A stretch of 64,000 nt of DNA. Source: Spinacia oleracea (taxonomy: Eukaryota; Streptophyta; Magnoliopsida; Caryophyllales; Amaranthaceae). The first letter of the stretch is position 1. Every line of letters begins with the position of its first letter. Shown here one piece after another: positions 44,844 through 57,609 of the stretch. A program made the position numbers and the translations under genes. The notes beneath the pieces are model-generated. The model was given only the letters and a program-made list of their open reading frames with translations, was not told the DNA's origin and ran no database searches. Where the stretch lies: positions 38,262,723 through 38,326,722 of the forward strand of contig NC_079490.1 in the NCBI RefSeq assembly GCF_020520425.1, read 5' to 3'.

Positions 44844-46878
44844 CTCCCTCCGTTCCGCATTGATGTTCCAATACACGTAGATCCAAAGACCAAGGAATAA
44901 TATAAATAATTGGTGTTGGGTCCATTTGGCCATTTGGGTCTCTTTAATTAAGTTGGTAAAGAGGAGAGAGAGTGTGATTAAAAGGAGGAGAGAGAGATTG
45001 ATTTATTCATAACAGCTGATACTTTTTATTATTTGGGACCACACTTTCAATTTGGGTCCACATTCTTGGTACATCTGGAAAATGGGCATTCAATTCCCAC
45101 GAAAATTTCAATGACTATTCCCACCAAAATTTCAAATTTCCAAAGCAAAAGTGAATATTTTCATTAACTCAGTTCCCACCAAAATTTCAGAGTGAAAATT
45201 CACTTCATTCTAAAAAAGTAGCGGTAAAACAGTAGGTTTACCCTTCCAATTTACAAGCAAGTACTCCATATTTAAAGGACCTTAATTCCCTTCACATTTA
45301 ATACAAAGCTGTTGTTACAACCACCATGGAAATGGAAATGCATCAAATTCTCTCCTACTGTTACTAAAAAAACTTCATAAATTGAAATTCAAAGTTGTTG
45401 GGTTCACATTTAAAGCTGTTATTAAATACGATGAGTTCAGCACCATCCTCGAGCCAGTTGGTGCTACCTTCTACTCGTGAGCAAGCAACAGGGACTCCAC
45501 AAGAAGAACATGCTCTTCATCGTGAGCCTCGACTAAGCGTGGCCAAAAAACAACTTATCCTTCAATTTCTTGACCGTAGGACGACGTATGGTTATCTTCC
45601 ACGGGGCTCATTTCTTGCAGCATCCATAAAATTCAACTACACCCCAAAAACTATTAGAAAACTATGGCACAAGGCAATTGCTGATGTTCAAGCACAAAAA
45701 CCAATTCGATATGAGAGTTACTACAAAAGCAAATGTGGAGCTAAATACACACCAATTCCAGCACATAAAATCACAGCAATAGAAATCAAAAACAGGACAT
45801 CATTCAGATTAATGGGAAAGCACTTGGATCTGGCTGCCTCAATAGTGCATAGACACATGAAGCAAGGAGAACTCAAGCCACACACCAACCTTTTGAAGCC
45901 AGGTTTGACTGAACATAACAAAAGAGCAAGAATTTCTTATTGTTTAAACTTCATCATGCAAGGTACACACACCACAAACCCCACATATTATGATATGCAT
46001 AATGTAGTTCGTATAGACGAAAAATGGTTTTATCTTACTAAGAAAGATCAGCGTATGCTTTTGGCACCAAATGAAGTTCCACCACATCGGGCTGTTAAAT
46101 CAAAAAATTTCATACCAAAAATCATGTTTATGGGTGCAGTAGCAAGACCTAGGTGGGATAGAGAGGGAAATTGTACATTCGATGGTAAACTAGGCCTATT
46201 CCCTTTCACTATGGAAGTGCCCACAAAGAGATCATCATGCAACAGACAAAGGGGTACAATGGAAACAAAACCTATCAATAAGGTCAACAAAGATGTATTC
46301 AGGAAGATGATAACTATGAAGATTATTCCAGCCATAATGGAAAAGTGGCCTCAAGAGGATTCAGAAAAAGTAATAATCATCCAAGAAGACAACGCAAAGC
46401 CCCACTGTGGAGCAGATATCCACGAGTTCATTCAATCACATAATCAAAATGGATTCAGATTCTTTTGGGCACCACAACCACCAAATAGTCCCGACTTAAA
46501 CATTTTGGATCTTGGTTTTTTCAGGTCAATCCAATCAAAATATGAAAAGAGCATGCCAAAGAATGTTACAGTTCTTATTAAGGAAGTTGGGCAGGCGTTC
46601 AATGACACACATCCAAACACTCTAAGTAACGTCTGGTATTTAATTCGCTACAATATTGCATGTGTGAGGTTATGAAAGTTTTTGGAGACATAAATTATTT
46701 GCTACCACATAAGAAGAAAAAACAGTTGGAAGATGCGGGAAATCTACCATTGCAAGTCACAGCAGCAGTGGATGATGTGATGGCAGCAATTCAGTATCTA
46801 CATTCACCAATGCCAAATGCACAAGTAGCTCAAAACGAGGTTGAAGTAGATGAAGATGATTGGGAACATGAAGACTAG
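44844..46878 (+). mobile_element. Mariner-like element, left end and transposase
   Basis: After TA at 44842-44843 the left end reads CTCCCTCCGTTCCGCATTGA, the MITE-type terminal motif. A transposase gene follows. I could not find the matching right inverted end before about 48250, so the element may be truncated or its right end eroded; the stated end is the transposase stop. Confidence 0.75.
45431..46878 (+). pseudogene. Mariner-like (DD39D) transposase with one frameshift
   Basis: The first ATG giving MSSAPSSSQ is at 45431; an open frame also extends upstream without ATG. N-terminal DNA-binding region at about residues 35-130. The catalytic triad is intact: the first Asp in RIDEKWFYLTK (codon 46016), the second in IQEDNAKPH (46388), the third in ILDLGFF (46508). 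I count 39 residues between the last two, the plant mariner DD39D spacing. The frame ends at 46675, but a second frame (46660-46878) carries the expected C-terminus (VMKVFGDINYLLPHKKK, acidic end), so a single indel near 46640-46660 splits it. The enzyme would cut and paste TA-flanked elements. Confidence 0.88.
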
Positions 46879-48129
46879 TACTGAGTAGTTGTAGAAATAT
46901 ATTGATAACCTTTTGGTACAACTTAGAATGATATTGCATTGAGTTCTATTTTTTGTGGTTTAAATGTTCAGTGCAATGTCATTGTATGGTTATCTACTTT
47001 TGTGCAATGCAATGAATGATCAATCAAACTTTTGGATAACATTATGCCCCAAAATTATGCCTTCACCTATTTTTTTAATCATGCTTAATTAGTCCTCTAT
47101 TTTTTCTTAATATTCTGATAACACTTTTATGCTTATATTTTTTTAATCATGCCCCAAAATTATGCTTTATAACACTATGCACTGATCCTAGTCCTCTGTT
47201 TTTTCTTAATATTCTGATATTAGAGAAATCTTCCAGGAAAATTTGAATGCACAAAATCAAGCAGCATCTCCATGAAGTAAGTAACGTCTTACAGAGAGGC
47301 CAAAAAGACATAAACAAATAATATTGCATAAAGCTACAATTCACATCATCTTCATATTAAAAAAATTGCAGAAAGATGATCACAAAGTTGACAATGTTAC
47401 GCGTGGATGATTCTTCAAGGCAGAGAATGACAGAAACAGAATGAACTCTCTACTGTCTCAGTGTCTGTCAGACTATTTCTGAATTCTGATGGCAACATGC
47501 AAAAAGCCAACAAAAAATAGAGTTTACTTAGCCCTAATCCAAAGTAATGACCAATGAGACTTCGGTAACAGCATGTAAGAAGAGGAAAGATCAAACAAGG
47601 GAAGAACCGAAATTTACAAATGAATTGTCTGATACAAAAAAGTTGATTGAGATCCTGAATCAAACTCCTACCATGAATAACTACAAATACTGCTCTGTAT
47701 GGATACATGTTTACTAACAGATATTAAGCTCATTACGCTTTCTCAGCCTCAGCCTCTGCAGTGGCCTTTTCTTGTAACTTCTTAGAGAAATCTATTTATA
47801 AACTGATGTAATATCAACATGCTTAATTTCAACAAACATGGACTGAATCTGAATTGACTAGGATCAAGCTTCAAATTTTGACTGAGATTGGTTTTTTGGT
47901 AAGTCAAACCACTTGGATTGCTTTCGGCATAGTAACACAAAAACTAGGACCTAGATTTAGAAAAATTGAGGGATATCATCAGCCATTGACACCCTCAAAT
48001 CTACGCATTACCATCATCAAGTCCACCAGTTTTTTAATAAGGTGAGGGAAATACGTAAGAAGACAGTTTTTTCTTGTTTTCATTTAGTAAGGGTGGTCTA
48101 GATAAAAATATTGTGTTGCTACTAGATCA
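46879..48129. other. AT-rich DNA with a possible 3' exon on the minus strand
   Basis: An imperfect 75-90-base duplication (47043-47125 and 47149-47225) shares CCCCAAAATTATGC and TTTTTTCTTAATATTCTGATA. At 47738-47790 the minus strand reads KKLQEKATAEAEAEKA then a stop, with an AG acceptor just upstream. This could be the last exon of a gene whose 3' UTR lies below 47738, but the evidence is slight. Confidence 0.35.
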
Positions 48130-48131
48130 AC

Positions 48132-48227
<96 letters not shown>

Positions 48228-48246
48228 TGTTATTATTATTATTATT
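48130..48246. repeat. (TTA)n microsatellite
   Basis: About 39 TTA units with one interruption (TTACTG). It produces a meaningless poly-Ile frame on the minus strand. Confidence 0.97.
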
Positions 48247-48307
48247 AAGTTGAATTGAATTGAATTAAACTGAACTGAATTGAACTGAACTGAACTGAAC
48301 TGAACTG
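48247..48307. repeat. (GAACT/GAATT)n simple repeat
   Basis: TTGAATTGAATTGAATT then ACTGAACTGAACTGAACTG, directly after the TTA array. Similar to 44265-44400. Confidence 0.8.
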
Positions 48308-48693
48308 CAAAAATATGTCTTGAAACTGAAATTAAGCCAAAAAGAATAGGGACTAACATAATAGGAATATCCTGGATTAAAATATTTAATTGGTGTGGAT
48401 AACATGCAACATAATTTATTTATTTTTTGGTTCTGAAGGTTCATAGTACCTTTTTCATGATCAAATTATGTACATTAGGCGTAAAAGAATTCCCTTCTAA
48501 TTTTAATACAATATGAGCAAAATAAAATCATAGAATCATTACAAGGTAAATAATAATAATAGATTCAAAATTTCATTTCAACTATTACAAAGCCTGAGTT
48601 GAACACTTAAACAAGAGATGTTACATAAACAATGTTTCTCACATATTTTTGACAAAACATGACCATACCAGAATCCAGTGGTAATACAAAGTA

Positions 48694-48836
48694 TCAGGAA
48701 AGTTGATCCCAACGTTCAATTCGGTCGCTTATATCCTGTGGGTCAATCGTATTCCTCCAAACCAATATGGATATCTTCAATTTGCATAATGATCTCCGTT
48801 GTGCTGCACACCTCTTTAGTTTAGACAAAGTTCTAT
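48694..48836 (-). other. Exon-like open segment, function unknown
   Basis: On the minus strand, an acceptor TTTTACTTACAG is followed by 46 open codons ending in TGA: RTLSKLKRCAAQRRSL ... RIERWDQLS. I do not recognise it. It may be a last exon or chance. Confidence 0.25.
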
Positions 48837-49700
48837 CTGTAAGTAAAACTGCATGTTGCAAATGTAATGGTGAGTAAGTAGCACATTAGCATTCAGCACA
48901 TGCTGGATAAATTGATGACAACTTAGCAACAACTTGGTTTCCGCATTTTTAAAGAGAAGCTCAAACCAGACTATACAAAAATCTAACCCTGGCTACATAA
49001 ACTGTGTTAGGGTTGTTGTCTTGGAGATAAGTATAAGGAATCTCCTTAATTGACTAGTGTATGCATAAGTGGATTCCATCTATCAAACATAATTCTCCCT
49101 CCTAGACCAATTCTCCAACAGAATGCATGTGATCTTCCAGATCCAAAGGACTTTGAGTTGTTTGAAGTAAGGTCACTTGGTAGATAAATGTTGAAGGTGT
49201 GATTGTTTATTCCAGGTGACATCTTATATACAAAAGACGAAAAAGAGTCAAAGCTAAAGATTCATTATCTGGGAACAAATGCAACAAAGCTTAAAGAAAG
49301 GAAAAGAGTTGTTGTCAATGCTAATGGCCAGTGGAAAGTACTTGCGTTACATTCACGACTCAACAACTTTAACAACTTCTGAAGCGATTTCCTCCATTAA
49401 CAAATCTAATCAGAAAGGTAACAGGTTTGGTCTGTATTGGATGAATTAATTATAGATGTAAGGGAATCTGATCATGTCTCAACAAACCGATTGAGCCTAT
49501 AGAGGTAGGCTTAAGGTAAAACATCCTAGTGTTAGGATATCTAGCAGTTCTCATGTTGCCTTGTTACGTTGGTAAACAATTACCTATTTGAAGCTGAAGA
49601 ATGTGTTTGTGTTCCTGACTTCGAAGACAACCTACCTACATTGAAGAACCTAAATCCTTAGTCCCCTACCATACTCACCGGTTGTCAGCTTGTCTGATGG
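48837..49700. other. No recognised feature
   Basis: Mixed-composition DNA. I see no gene, RNA or repeat boundary. Confidence 0.4.
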
Positions 49701-49799
49701 CTACATATAGAGTTGGGGAAAGGACGCTCTTAACAGCGAAGGTCCAAGAGCACACCTACATGGCTCTATTTGATGGCTACATATAGAGTCTCAGGGAGA

Positions 49800-50100
49800 A
49801 TGTTGGTGGTTGGAATGAGGTGGCTAATAATGGGAAATTCTCCGTAGGGAGAATGTACAGGAAAATGGAGGGTGATTTTGAGAAAGTTTCATGGAGAAGA
49901 ATGATTGCAGCTAGATCATATTTATAACTTGACTAGCTGCTCAGAATAGGCTCTATACTGCCGACAGGTTAAAAAAAAAAAGGGAGATGCAGTGTTCTAT
50001 AACTGTGTGTTATTCAACAGCAAGCTGGAAACTATGGAACATTTGTTTTTTGAGTTAGTACTTCAGCTGAGGTGTGGAGCAGAATTTTTTGGCTGATCAG
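49800..50100 (+). pseudogene. LINE ORF2 relic (zf-RVT region)
   Basis: The plus strand reads NGKFSVGRMYRKMEGD, then after a stop and shift LAAQNRLYTADRL, then CVLFNSKLETMEHLFFE. This is the order seen in zf-RVT at the end of plant LINE ORF2 (compare WLAVQNRLATKDRL and ENLEHLFFSC in the intact LINE). Several stops and shifts. Boundaries are not defined. Confidence 0.75.
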
Positions 50101-50217
50101 CTTGAACTCAAGCTAGTTGAGATAGCAGGAAGGAAAACAGGAATTAGGGATATTCTTTAGTCTTTACAACATGTTATTTGCTGAGAGTGTTCATCAGTTG
50201 TGGATCAATAGGACTGC

Positions 50218-50939
50218 CAGGCCCGATCCTGACATTTTATGGGCCCTGGGCGAAACAAGAAAAAAAGGCCCCTTATTTAAAAAATTCTACTATTAAGAAT
50301 TTGCGATACGTTGTCACCAAAGAGAATTGCGTTAAGTTTTAATAAATTTTCCAATAAAAATATTCCGTACTATATATGTTTAACTACGTTAATCAACCAA
50401 ATAACAGGAAGCACGATACCTCTCAAAATTCATTAATAGGAAGTACGAACTACTGATTAAACAAAAAGTAATCAACTAAATTATATTTTATTTTTACTAC
50501 TAGTTACTTACATTATTTGAATCTTTTCTATTAACACAATCCCATTAAGGTCAAAGAGTATAAAAAACTAACGTAGCCATAATATTTTATTCAAGAAAAA
50601 TATTTACTATATATTTTGACTTTTTGTTATTTTTATAATATGGAGATCAACACATTTTGAAACACAAAGAAACTGGCATAACAAAAATGAAAGTAAAAAA
50701 ACAAAAGATACAAAGAAATTAAAAAGCTAACCCACAAAAAAAAGCTAAAAAGATCGAACTTGGGTTACGTGTGCATGTACATATAATAGCAACCACTACG
50801 CCACAACATTCCAACATTTATTTTTGTACGGCGTTTAATATGTGTATAACTCTTAGTGGATCATTCAACAATATTGGGCCCCTCCCGGCTTTGGGCCCTA
50901 GGCGGTCGCACTCCTCGCCTATGCCCAGGGTCGGGCCTG
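50218..50939. mobile_element. hAT-type MITE
   Basis: 722 bp. Inverted ends CAGGCCCGATCCTG and CAGGGTCGGGCCTG (one mismatch as inverted repeat), flanked by 8-bp duplications AGGACTGC and AGGATTGC (7 of 8 match). Subterminal GGGCCCT words occur at both ends. No transposase. Confidence 0.88.
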
Positions 50940-51771
50940 AGGATTGCTGTAATGTTTAAGCAACAAAACATGCACAGTGAATTAATTATGTCAAGTCAAC
51001 GTATTGTTAGTAGATTGTAATCTAGTGTAATAAGCCACATTGTATTTATTGGTCAGGGTGATATAACTACCACCTCAAACAACATACCATATGCTAGCTG
51101 AGGCAACACTAGCCAAAACAACACTGCACAACAGAGGATTATTTCTCGTGTAATTACCTACTCAGTGTTTGTTACAACAATGACTATATATCAGCTAGAT
51201 ATTAGTTGATTAATAAATAGCAAGTGCTCTTTTCCTATTGGTAACAGAGTAAATGTCATAGGTTGTAATCTAGCAGTAGTATAAATAAGGTAATTTTTCC
51301 TAATAATTGCATATTCATTCGTTTCCACTAGTTTACAACTTTTCTCAGTATTAGCTTTAAGCCCTGAGTCTAAGGATTTGGCGATGAAGGTATAAACATA
51401 TCATCCTTATGTTAATGATTCCGCAAATGATTACAGTATTGTCACTATTTAAAGTATCCCAAGTCACCTTATATTCAGATTTGATTTTACTATTTTCTCT
51501 TCAAAAAGCTTTTCTTACCAAATTAATACGATGTAGATTCTTAGTTCCTAAACGTCTAAGCTTCTGACAACCTTTAATGGCTAATCCTCTACTTTTGTGA
51601 TTTAAATCTGTTGGTAATTCTCAAAGTTAGACACCTAGTCTATCCAAAACAACAACAACTAAGCACACAATTCCTAACAATAGAATATTGAATTCAAATC
51701 CAAGTTGAAATCAGCTTATCAAGTATTCTAATTCAAAATCACTGAGCTCTGAAACAAAATGAGCAAGTTAC
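50940..51771. other. No recognised feature
   Basis: AT-rich, with no supportable gene or element. Confidence 0.4.
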
Positions 51772-51939
51772 CTTCCAAGGTAGTGATGGCGGAGCCAGTG
51801 AGGGGTGGCATGAAAGGGAGTTTGACTCTCCTCAGCTAGTTTTGTCCTCAAAAGGGTTGATGGAAGTGAGGAAACAATCCTTACATCATCTGCAAGCACA
51901 CTCTTGAAGTGTTCCAAGTCGAAAATATCCGAGAATTCA
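51772..51939 (-). CDS. Exon resembling plant O-fucosyltransferase family
   Basis: A 168-bp exon on the minus strand between acceptor GTGTTCAG and donor GGAAG|GTAAC, open in one phase. It reads EFSDIFDLEHFKSVLADD, then VRIVSSLPSTLL, and ends HATPHWLRHHYLGR. The pattern F-DIFD--HF---L--DVRIV--LP is characteristic of the plant GDP-fucose protein O-fucosyltransferase (DUF246) family. I found neither the preceding exon (expected to encode the substrate-loop segment) nor the following ones in the nearby DNA. So it may be a gene split by insertions or an isolated remnant. Identification is from memory of the family pattern. Confidence 0.55.
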
Positions 51940-52504
51940 CTGAACACAGTTCAATTCAATTGTAAGTCCAACAACATAGGTAATGCTGATCACACTGGGA
52001 AACATCAAATAAACATACAATACTTTTCTATGTGATAAATACAAGAACAAAATGATAAGCTTCAAACGATATTTAGTACCCTGTGGATTTTGGCAAGCGA
52101 TAGTTGAACTATTGCGTTTTCAACTTGCCAATTGAACTTGTAGCATGTGCAAAAGAGAGAGTGTGCAACCTCTGCTAGTGCCATAAAACTTATTCTAAAC
52201 AAAAATACAAAGCTTACATAACCAAGACTACCTGACAGCAGCCCAAACCTGAACCTGACCCTACAATCCAAGCTTGAACCTTACCCTGCAGCCCATATCT
52301 GACCCACCAGCCCCTACAACTCCTGCCTTCAGACCCATCCGCCCCTAACCCTGCAGTACTCTGTTCAGTTTTGTATTGTTCTATTTCATAATGTTCAGTC
52401 ATTTTCTGTCTCGTAAAGTCCACTTCTGTCAAAAGTGTACTATTCTGTTTTAAGAAGTCCAGTCAGTTCAGTTGTGTACCGTTACATATATTAGTGACTC
52501 TAAT
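51940..52504. other. No recognised feature
   Basis: Contains short frames only. A CTG/CAGCCC-rich stretch at about 52235-52345 is imperfectly repetitive. Confidence 0.4.
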
Positions 52505-53732
52505 TGTAATACCCCGAAATTTTTAAACTTGACTTATTAAAATTAAAAATATTTATTAACTTGATTTCATTTTAAATAATTTCGAATAATCGAATTTCGT
52601 TATTTTAATCGTTTTTACGATTTATTTTAAACGATAAATTTATAAACGAAAATTTATTTATTTTTCGTTAACGATAATTTTTAAAAGGAATTATTTTAAT
52701 TAAACATTTCTATTTTTATCAATTTCCAAAAATAGCAACAATTTCTGAATTTTTTGGCAAATATTGTGAAATTACTAAAATACCCCTCAAGAGCAAAAAT
52801 TCCATTTTGCTTCTCTTCCCTTGCTCTCCACGTACAAAGCAAGAAGTGAAGACTTCCTTCCTTCCCACAATTCAGTCCAAATTCATATACTTGGACCCCA
52901 AGCACACCTCCTTGTTCTTCACTCTTTCTAGATATAAATTCAGAAATTAAGATGGAATTTCAACAACAAACCAATTTCAATTTCAATCTCACTCCTTGAT
53001 TTTTCTGTGATTCGAACCAACCACCACCGTCTTCCACCACTGTATCCACCACCGTCCACCACCATTATCACCACCACTCAACACCGCCCAACCACCCTCG
53101 ACCACCACCACACCTCCCTCACCCTCTCCCTCCTCCGCAAGCATCCCCTGTCCCGTTCCCCTGTCTCCCTCCCCTTCTCTGCCACGCTACACCACCCATG
53201 CCACACACCACCCCCTCCAGCCACCATCACCACCTTGCCAGCCAACTACCATCTCCTGACCAACACCACCCAACCACCACACACCCACCGTACTTCTCCC
53301 TGCTCCCTCTCCTTCCCCTCGTCGCACTCCCCTGCCCCTCCCCTATTTTCTCCTTTCTCTGCCTCTCCGCACCACCCCCGCCACACACCACCACCTCCAG
53401 CCACCATCACCACCCTGCACACTAACCTCCGCCGCCTAATTTCACCGGCGAGCCATCCCATACCTCCTCCCAAAACCACCGCCATCACCGTCGCCTTCGG
53501 CGTCGAGTCACCCCAACCACCCTCCCTTCCTCTCCTCCTCTCTTCGTGCTTCCCTGTGCCGTGCACCCCTCCCCTGCTATTGACCCTTTCCCAGGAAACC
53601 GAAAAAAAAAGAGAAACCCAATTCTAATTTTTAAAGCCTTGATTTTTATTTTCCCTCAAACCCAATTTCAGATTGGGCGATTCCTCAATTTGGGCTTTTT
53701 GGGTGAGTTAAGATTGATTTATAATCATCACA

Positions 53733-53738
<6 letters not shown>

Positions 53739-53825
<87 letters not shown>
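53739..53825. repeat. (TA)n microsatellite
   Basis: About 43 TA units in the solo LTR, at a site where the sister copy at 38799 has none. Confidence 0.97.
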
Positions 53826-53827
<2 letters not shown>

Positions 53828-54239
53828 ATATTTATGATTTAATAATTTTTATAAAATTATTACTTACTAATAAAATGTTTATTATTTTTCATGTTTTATT
53901 ATCGATTTTATGAGAATAAGAATCTGATTTATTTATCAAAATGGAATTTAAATATTATTTTTCATGAAAATTGATTTATAAAATATATACTTCCTCCGTT
54001 CCGGAAATATCGCACCATTTGTATTTTACACTATTCACACTACGATTTTGGCCATTTTTTGTGATTCGTACGTAAGGAATTTTTACTCATGTGGTGTCGT
54101 GTTAGATTCTTTTTTCCTAGGCAAGCAAGATCGAATAATATTAATCTCAAAATAGATTTACAACCTAAACTAACTCAAGGATGAAACAAACCAACTAGGT
54201 TGGACCATTCCATCAAAGAGCTAGAAACAGAAAACTATC

Positions 54240-57200
54240 TTACAGAGTAGCAAACCACAAGCTATCTCTCCTAGATACATGTTTAGGTAAAACAACCAAA
54301 ATTCGATCTCTAACATTTTGCTTAACTCTAGCTACCATATTCTGAACAGTTGGAAAGGAAGCATTCCAAAAACAACCATTCCTACTTGACCAAACAGCAT
54401 ACACTGCAGCAGCTAGCATTGCAAAGCTAACCTGCCTTCTAAACTTTGACATTCTGCCATGAGCAATACACCTCATGAGCTGCTTCAGATTACCAGTGGA
54501 ATAAGTAATCCCTAACCAAGATTTGAGAGCACTAATGCAGCTGTTGCTATAGGGACAAGCAAAGAACAGATGCTTATGATCTTCATCAGCTTGTCCACAA
54601 ATCAGGCAACTTGCAGTATTACTAACACCAAATCTTGCCAATTTTGCAGTGGTTTGAAGCCTGTCCTGCACTGCCAACCAACATATGAATCTATGCTTAG
54701 GGATATTCAGCCTATTCCACACCATATTATCCCACTGAATCAAAGGTTTTGGTCCAATGATTTTCTCATAAACTGTTTTCACAGAATAATGAGGCATAGC
54801 AGCTAACTCAGTTTGAGTATAAACTAGTTTCAATCTCTCTTTTATGGCACATATCTTCTTCCAATACCAGCTAGCAGAAGCTACAGGTTTATACTCCCAC
54901 CAATCCCCATCCTTAATGTACACAGCATGAACCCATTTGATCCAAACATTATCCTGCTTGGAAGCAATGGCCCAAACATATTTTCCAATGCTTGCAATAT
55001 TCCATCTGACAACATCTCTAAATCCAAGACCACCTTGCTTCTTATCACAACATGAACTTTCCCAAGAAATATTACTGTTTTTCTGACTATAAGCTTGCCC
55101 ACTCCAGAGAAATGCTCTACAAACTTTAGTAACTTCCTGCAATACTTTCTTGGGTAAAATAAATACCTGAGCCCAGTACATATGAATACTCATCAACACA
55201 GAATTAATGAGCTGCATTCTTGCTGTGTAGGAAAGATTCCTTGAACTCCAGACTTTAATCCTAGCAACCATCTTATCCACTAAAACATCACATTGAGCAG
55301 CAGAAATTCTTTTAGCACAGATGGGAACACCTAAGTACTTAAAAGGAAGCTGACTCCTAGTAAAACCAGAAACATTGACAATTCTGTTGATTTCATTCTC
55401 AGCCATACCACAGCAGTAGATAGCTGACTTCTGCTTGTTGGCTAACAAACCAGAAGAGTTGGAGAACAGCTTAAAATCTTGAAGCAGAAGATACACAGAG
55501 GGGAACTCATCTTTACTACACAGGATTAGATCATCAGCAAAACATAGATGAGTGAGCTTAAGCTCTTTGCATCTAGGATGAAACTGGAATTGAGACAACT
55601 CACTCATTTTGTAGAGAATTCTGGACAGGTATTCCATGCAGATCACAAACAGAAGGGGAGACATGGGATCACCTTGTCTTAAACCCCTTTTTGACTTGAA
55701 AAAGCCATGCATTGTGCCATTAAGCATCAGAGAGAACTTAGGGGTGGTCACACACTCCATCACAAGAGCCACAAAAGCTACAGGAAAACCCAGCTGTACC
55801 AACATTTCTTGCAGGAAATCCCAATCAACTGTGTCATATGCTTTTTGAAGATCAATCTTCATCATACAACTTGGTTTAGCACTCTTCCTACCATACTGTT
55901 TTACCAAATCCTGAACCACCATGATATTATGCACTATGTATCTGCCATGTACAAACCCCCCTTGATTCTCAATGATCAAATCTGGTAATACTTGCCTCAA
56001 TCTACTACAGATCACCTTAGTAATGCATTTATACAGAGTATTGCAACAGGATATAGGTCTGAATTCACTCACATTCTTTGGACACTTAGTCTTAGGAATG
56101 AGAGTAATGACTGTATGATTTAACTCCTTAAGCAACCTGCCTTGTTGGAGAACATCCAGAACAGCATTGACAACATCATCACCAACAATGCTCCAAGCAT
56201 CTTTATAGAAGTAGGACCCATACCCATCAGGCCCTGGTGCTTTCCTACCAGGAATAGAGAACAAAGCTTTCTTCACCTCATCAGCTGTATAAGGAGCATT
56301 TAGAATATTTCTATGAGCATCTGTAATCAAGGGACCAGCTTGGACAATATGACTAAGAACAGGTCTTCTATCAGTGTGAGTAGTACCCAACAAAGTTGTG
56401 TAATAATCCAAGAAAGCTTGAGAGATATCAGCAGGATTATCTCTCCAAATCCCATCCATGCCATGAATGCTGTAAACTTGGTTATGATTATTCCTAGCTT
56501 TGATACTCTGATGAAAGAGGGAGGTATTTTCATCACCATCCCTAATCCATGAAGCCTTTGCCTTCTGTTTCAAAAACTCTAAATAGGCTTGATGCTTGTT
56601 TTTGTAATTCTGCACTGCACTGAGTTCTGCATCAGCAAGACTCTGATCAGCAGGATCAAGATGCATTGATGTCTGAGCTGCAATCATGTCATGGTATGCT
56701 TGAAGATCAGCAGCTTGAACATCAGAGAATCCCTTTCTATTCAACTCTTTGAGAACCAACTTCACCTTCTTCAGTTTGTGAACAACACCAAACATCTTGC
56801 TCCCTTGAACTGTACCACTCCATTGTTCTTGGATAAGAGTCAGAAAATGAGGAGCAGATTTCCACATTGTAAAATATTTAAAAGGCTTTTTCCCCCCTTT
56901 ATCCCTAGGATAGACAGTCAACAATCCAGGGGAATGATCAAAACAACCCTCATTCATAAAACACACTTCAGCTGAGCTATAAACACCTAACCACTTAGGA
57001 TTAGCCATTATTCTATCAATTTTAGAAAAAACTCTAGCTGCACCATGCTGTTTATTATTCCAAGTGTAGAAATTACCCACACTCTTAATATCTTCCATAC
57101 TACAGAGATGCATACAATCACAAATATCCATTATTTCAGCATTCCTAACAGGGGAGCCAACTCTCTCATCAGTACTCATAACACAATTGAAATCTCCACA

Positions 57201-57314
57201 CAAGATCCAGGCATCCTGTGTGTTTAAAGCTTTCAAATCTTTCCACAACACTTCTCTATTAGAGCTATCATTGAAAGCATAAATGAAAGTACATAAAAAA
57301 ACTAGGCATACCAC
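54240..57314 (-). pseudogene. LINE ORF2, main part: endonuclease C-part, RT, zf-RVT
   Basis: An open stretch of about 1,020 codons. Endonuclease motifs GDFNCV, SKIDR and FDHSPG come first. RT motifs follow: KAPGPDG, EFRPISCC, LQKAYDTVDW, GLRQGDPMSP and catalytic FADD (in LCFADDLIL). zf-RVT is near the C-terminus (CLICGQADEDHKHLFFAC). The true start lies upstream at 57609 in another frame, so this part is cut off from its N-terminus by a one-base change, most simply in the A run at 57293-57299 (plus strand). The start given is the first ATG-like codon, not native. Confidence 0.88.
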
Positions 57315-57609
57315 TCACTGGTTGAATGAAGCAATGCATAAGCTGACTAGAAGCTGCTTGGATACTCACAGAAAAGCTTCCTGGATTCCAAGCCAAAATA
57401 ATTCTGCCACCATTATGATAACTTGCATTACTAGATAAACACCAATTTGGGAAAACTCTTTGGTAAAGCTTCCCTAAGTTAGGAAGCTTAACCTTATGCT
57501 CTAGGAGACCAACTAACCCCACATGATATTTATGAAGAAAATGCTTCACAGTATCTTGTTTCTGAGCTAGGTTGATACCCCTAACATTCCATGATAATAT
57601 CCTATCCAT
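57268..57609 (-). pseudogene. LINE ORF2, N-terminal endonuclease fragment
   Basis: Begins ATG at 57609 (MDRILSWNVRGIN), then the metal-binding Glu in GLLEHKVK. It leaves the correct frame near 57300 and stops at 57268. The sequence after the shift in the other frame (TFIYAFND) restores the family pattern. Confidence 0.85.

Noticed and set aside
48084..48359. 91-codon poly-Ile frame
   Set aside because: Translation of the (TTA)n microsatellite.
53007..53842. Pro/Thr/His-rich frames of 75-206 codons
   Set aside because: Lie in the C-rich block of a solo LTR and end in a (TA)n run; frames differ from those in the sister solo LTR.
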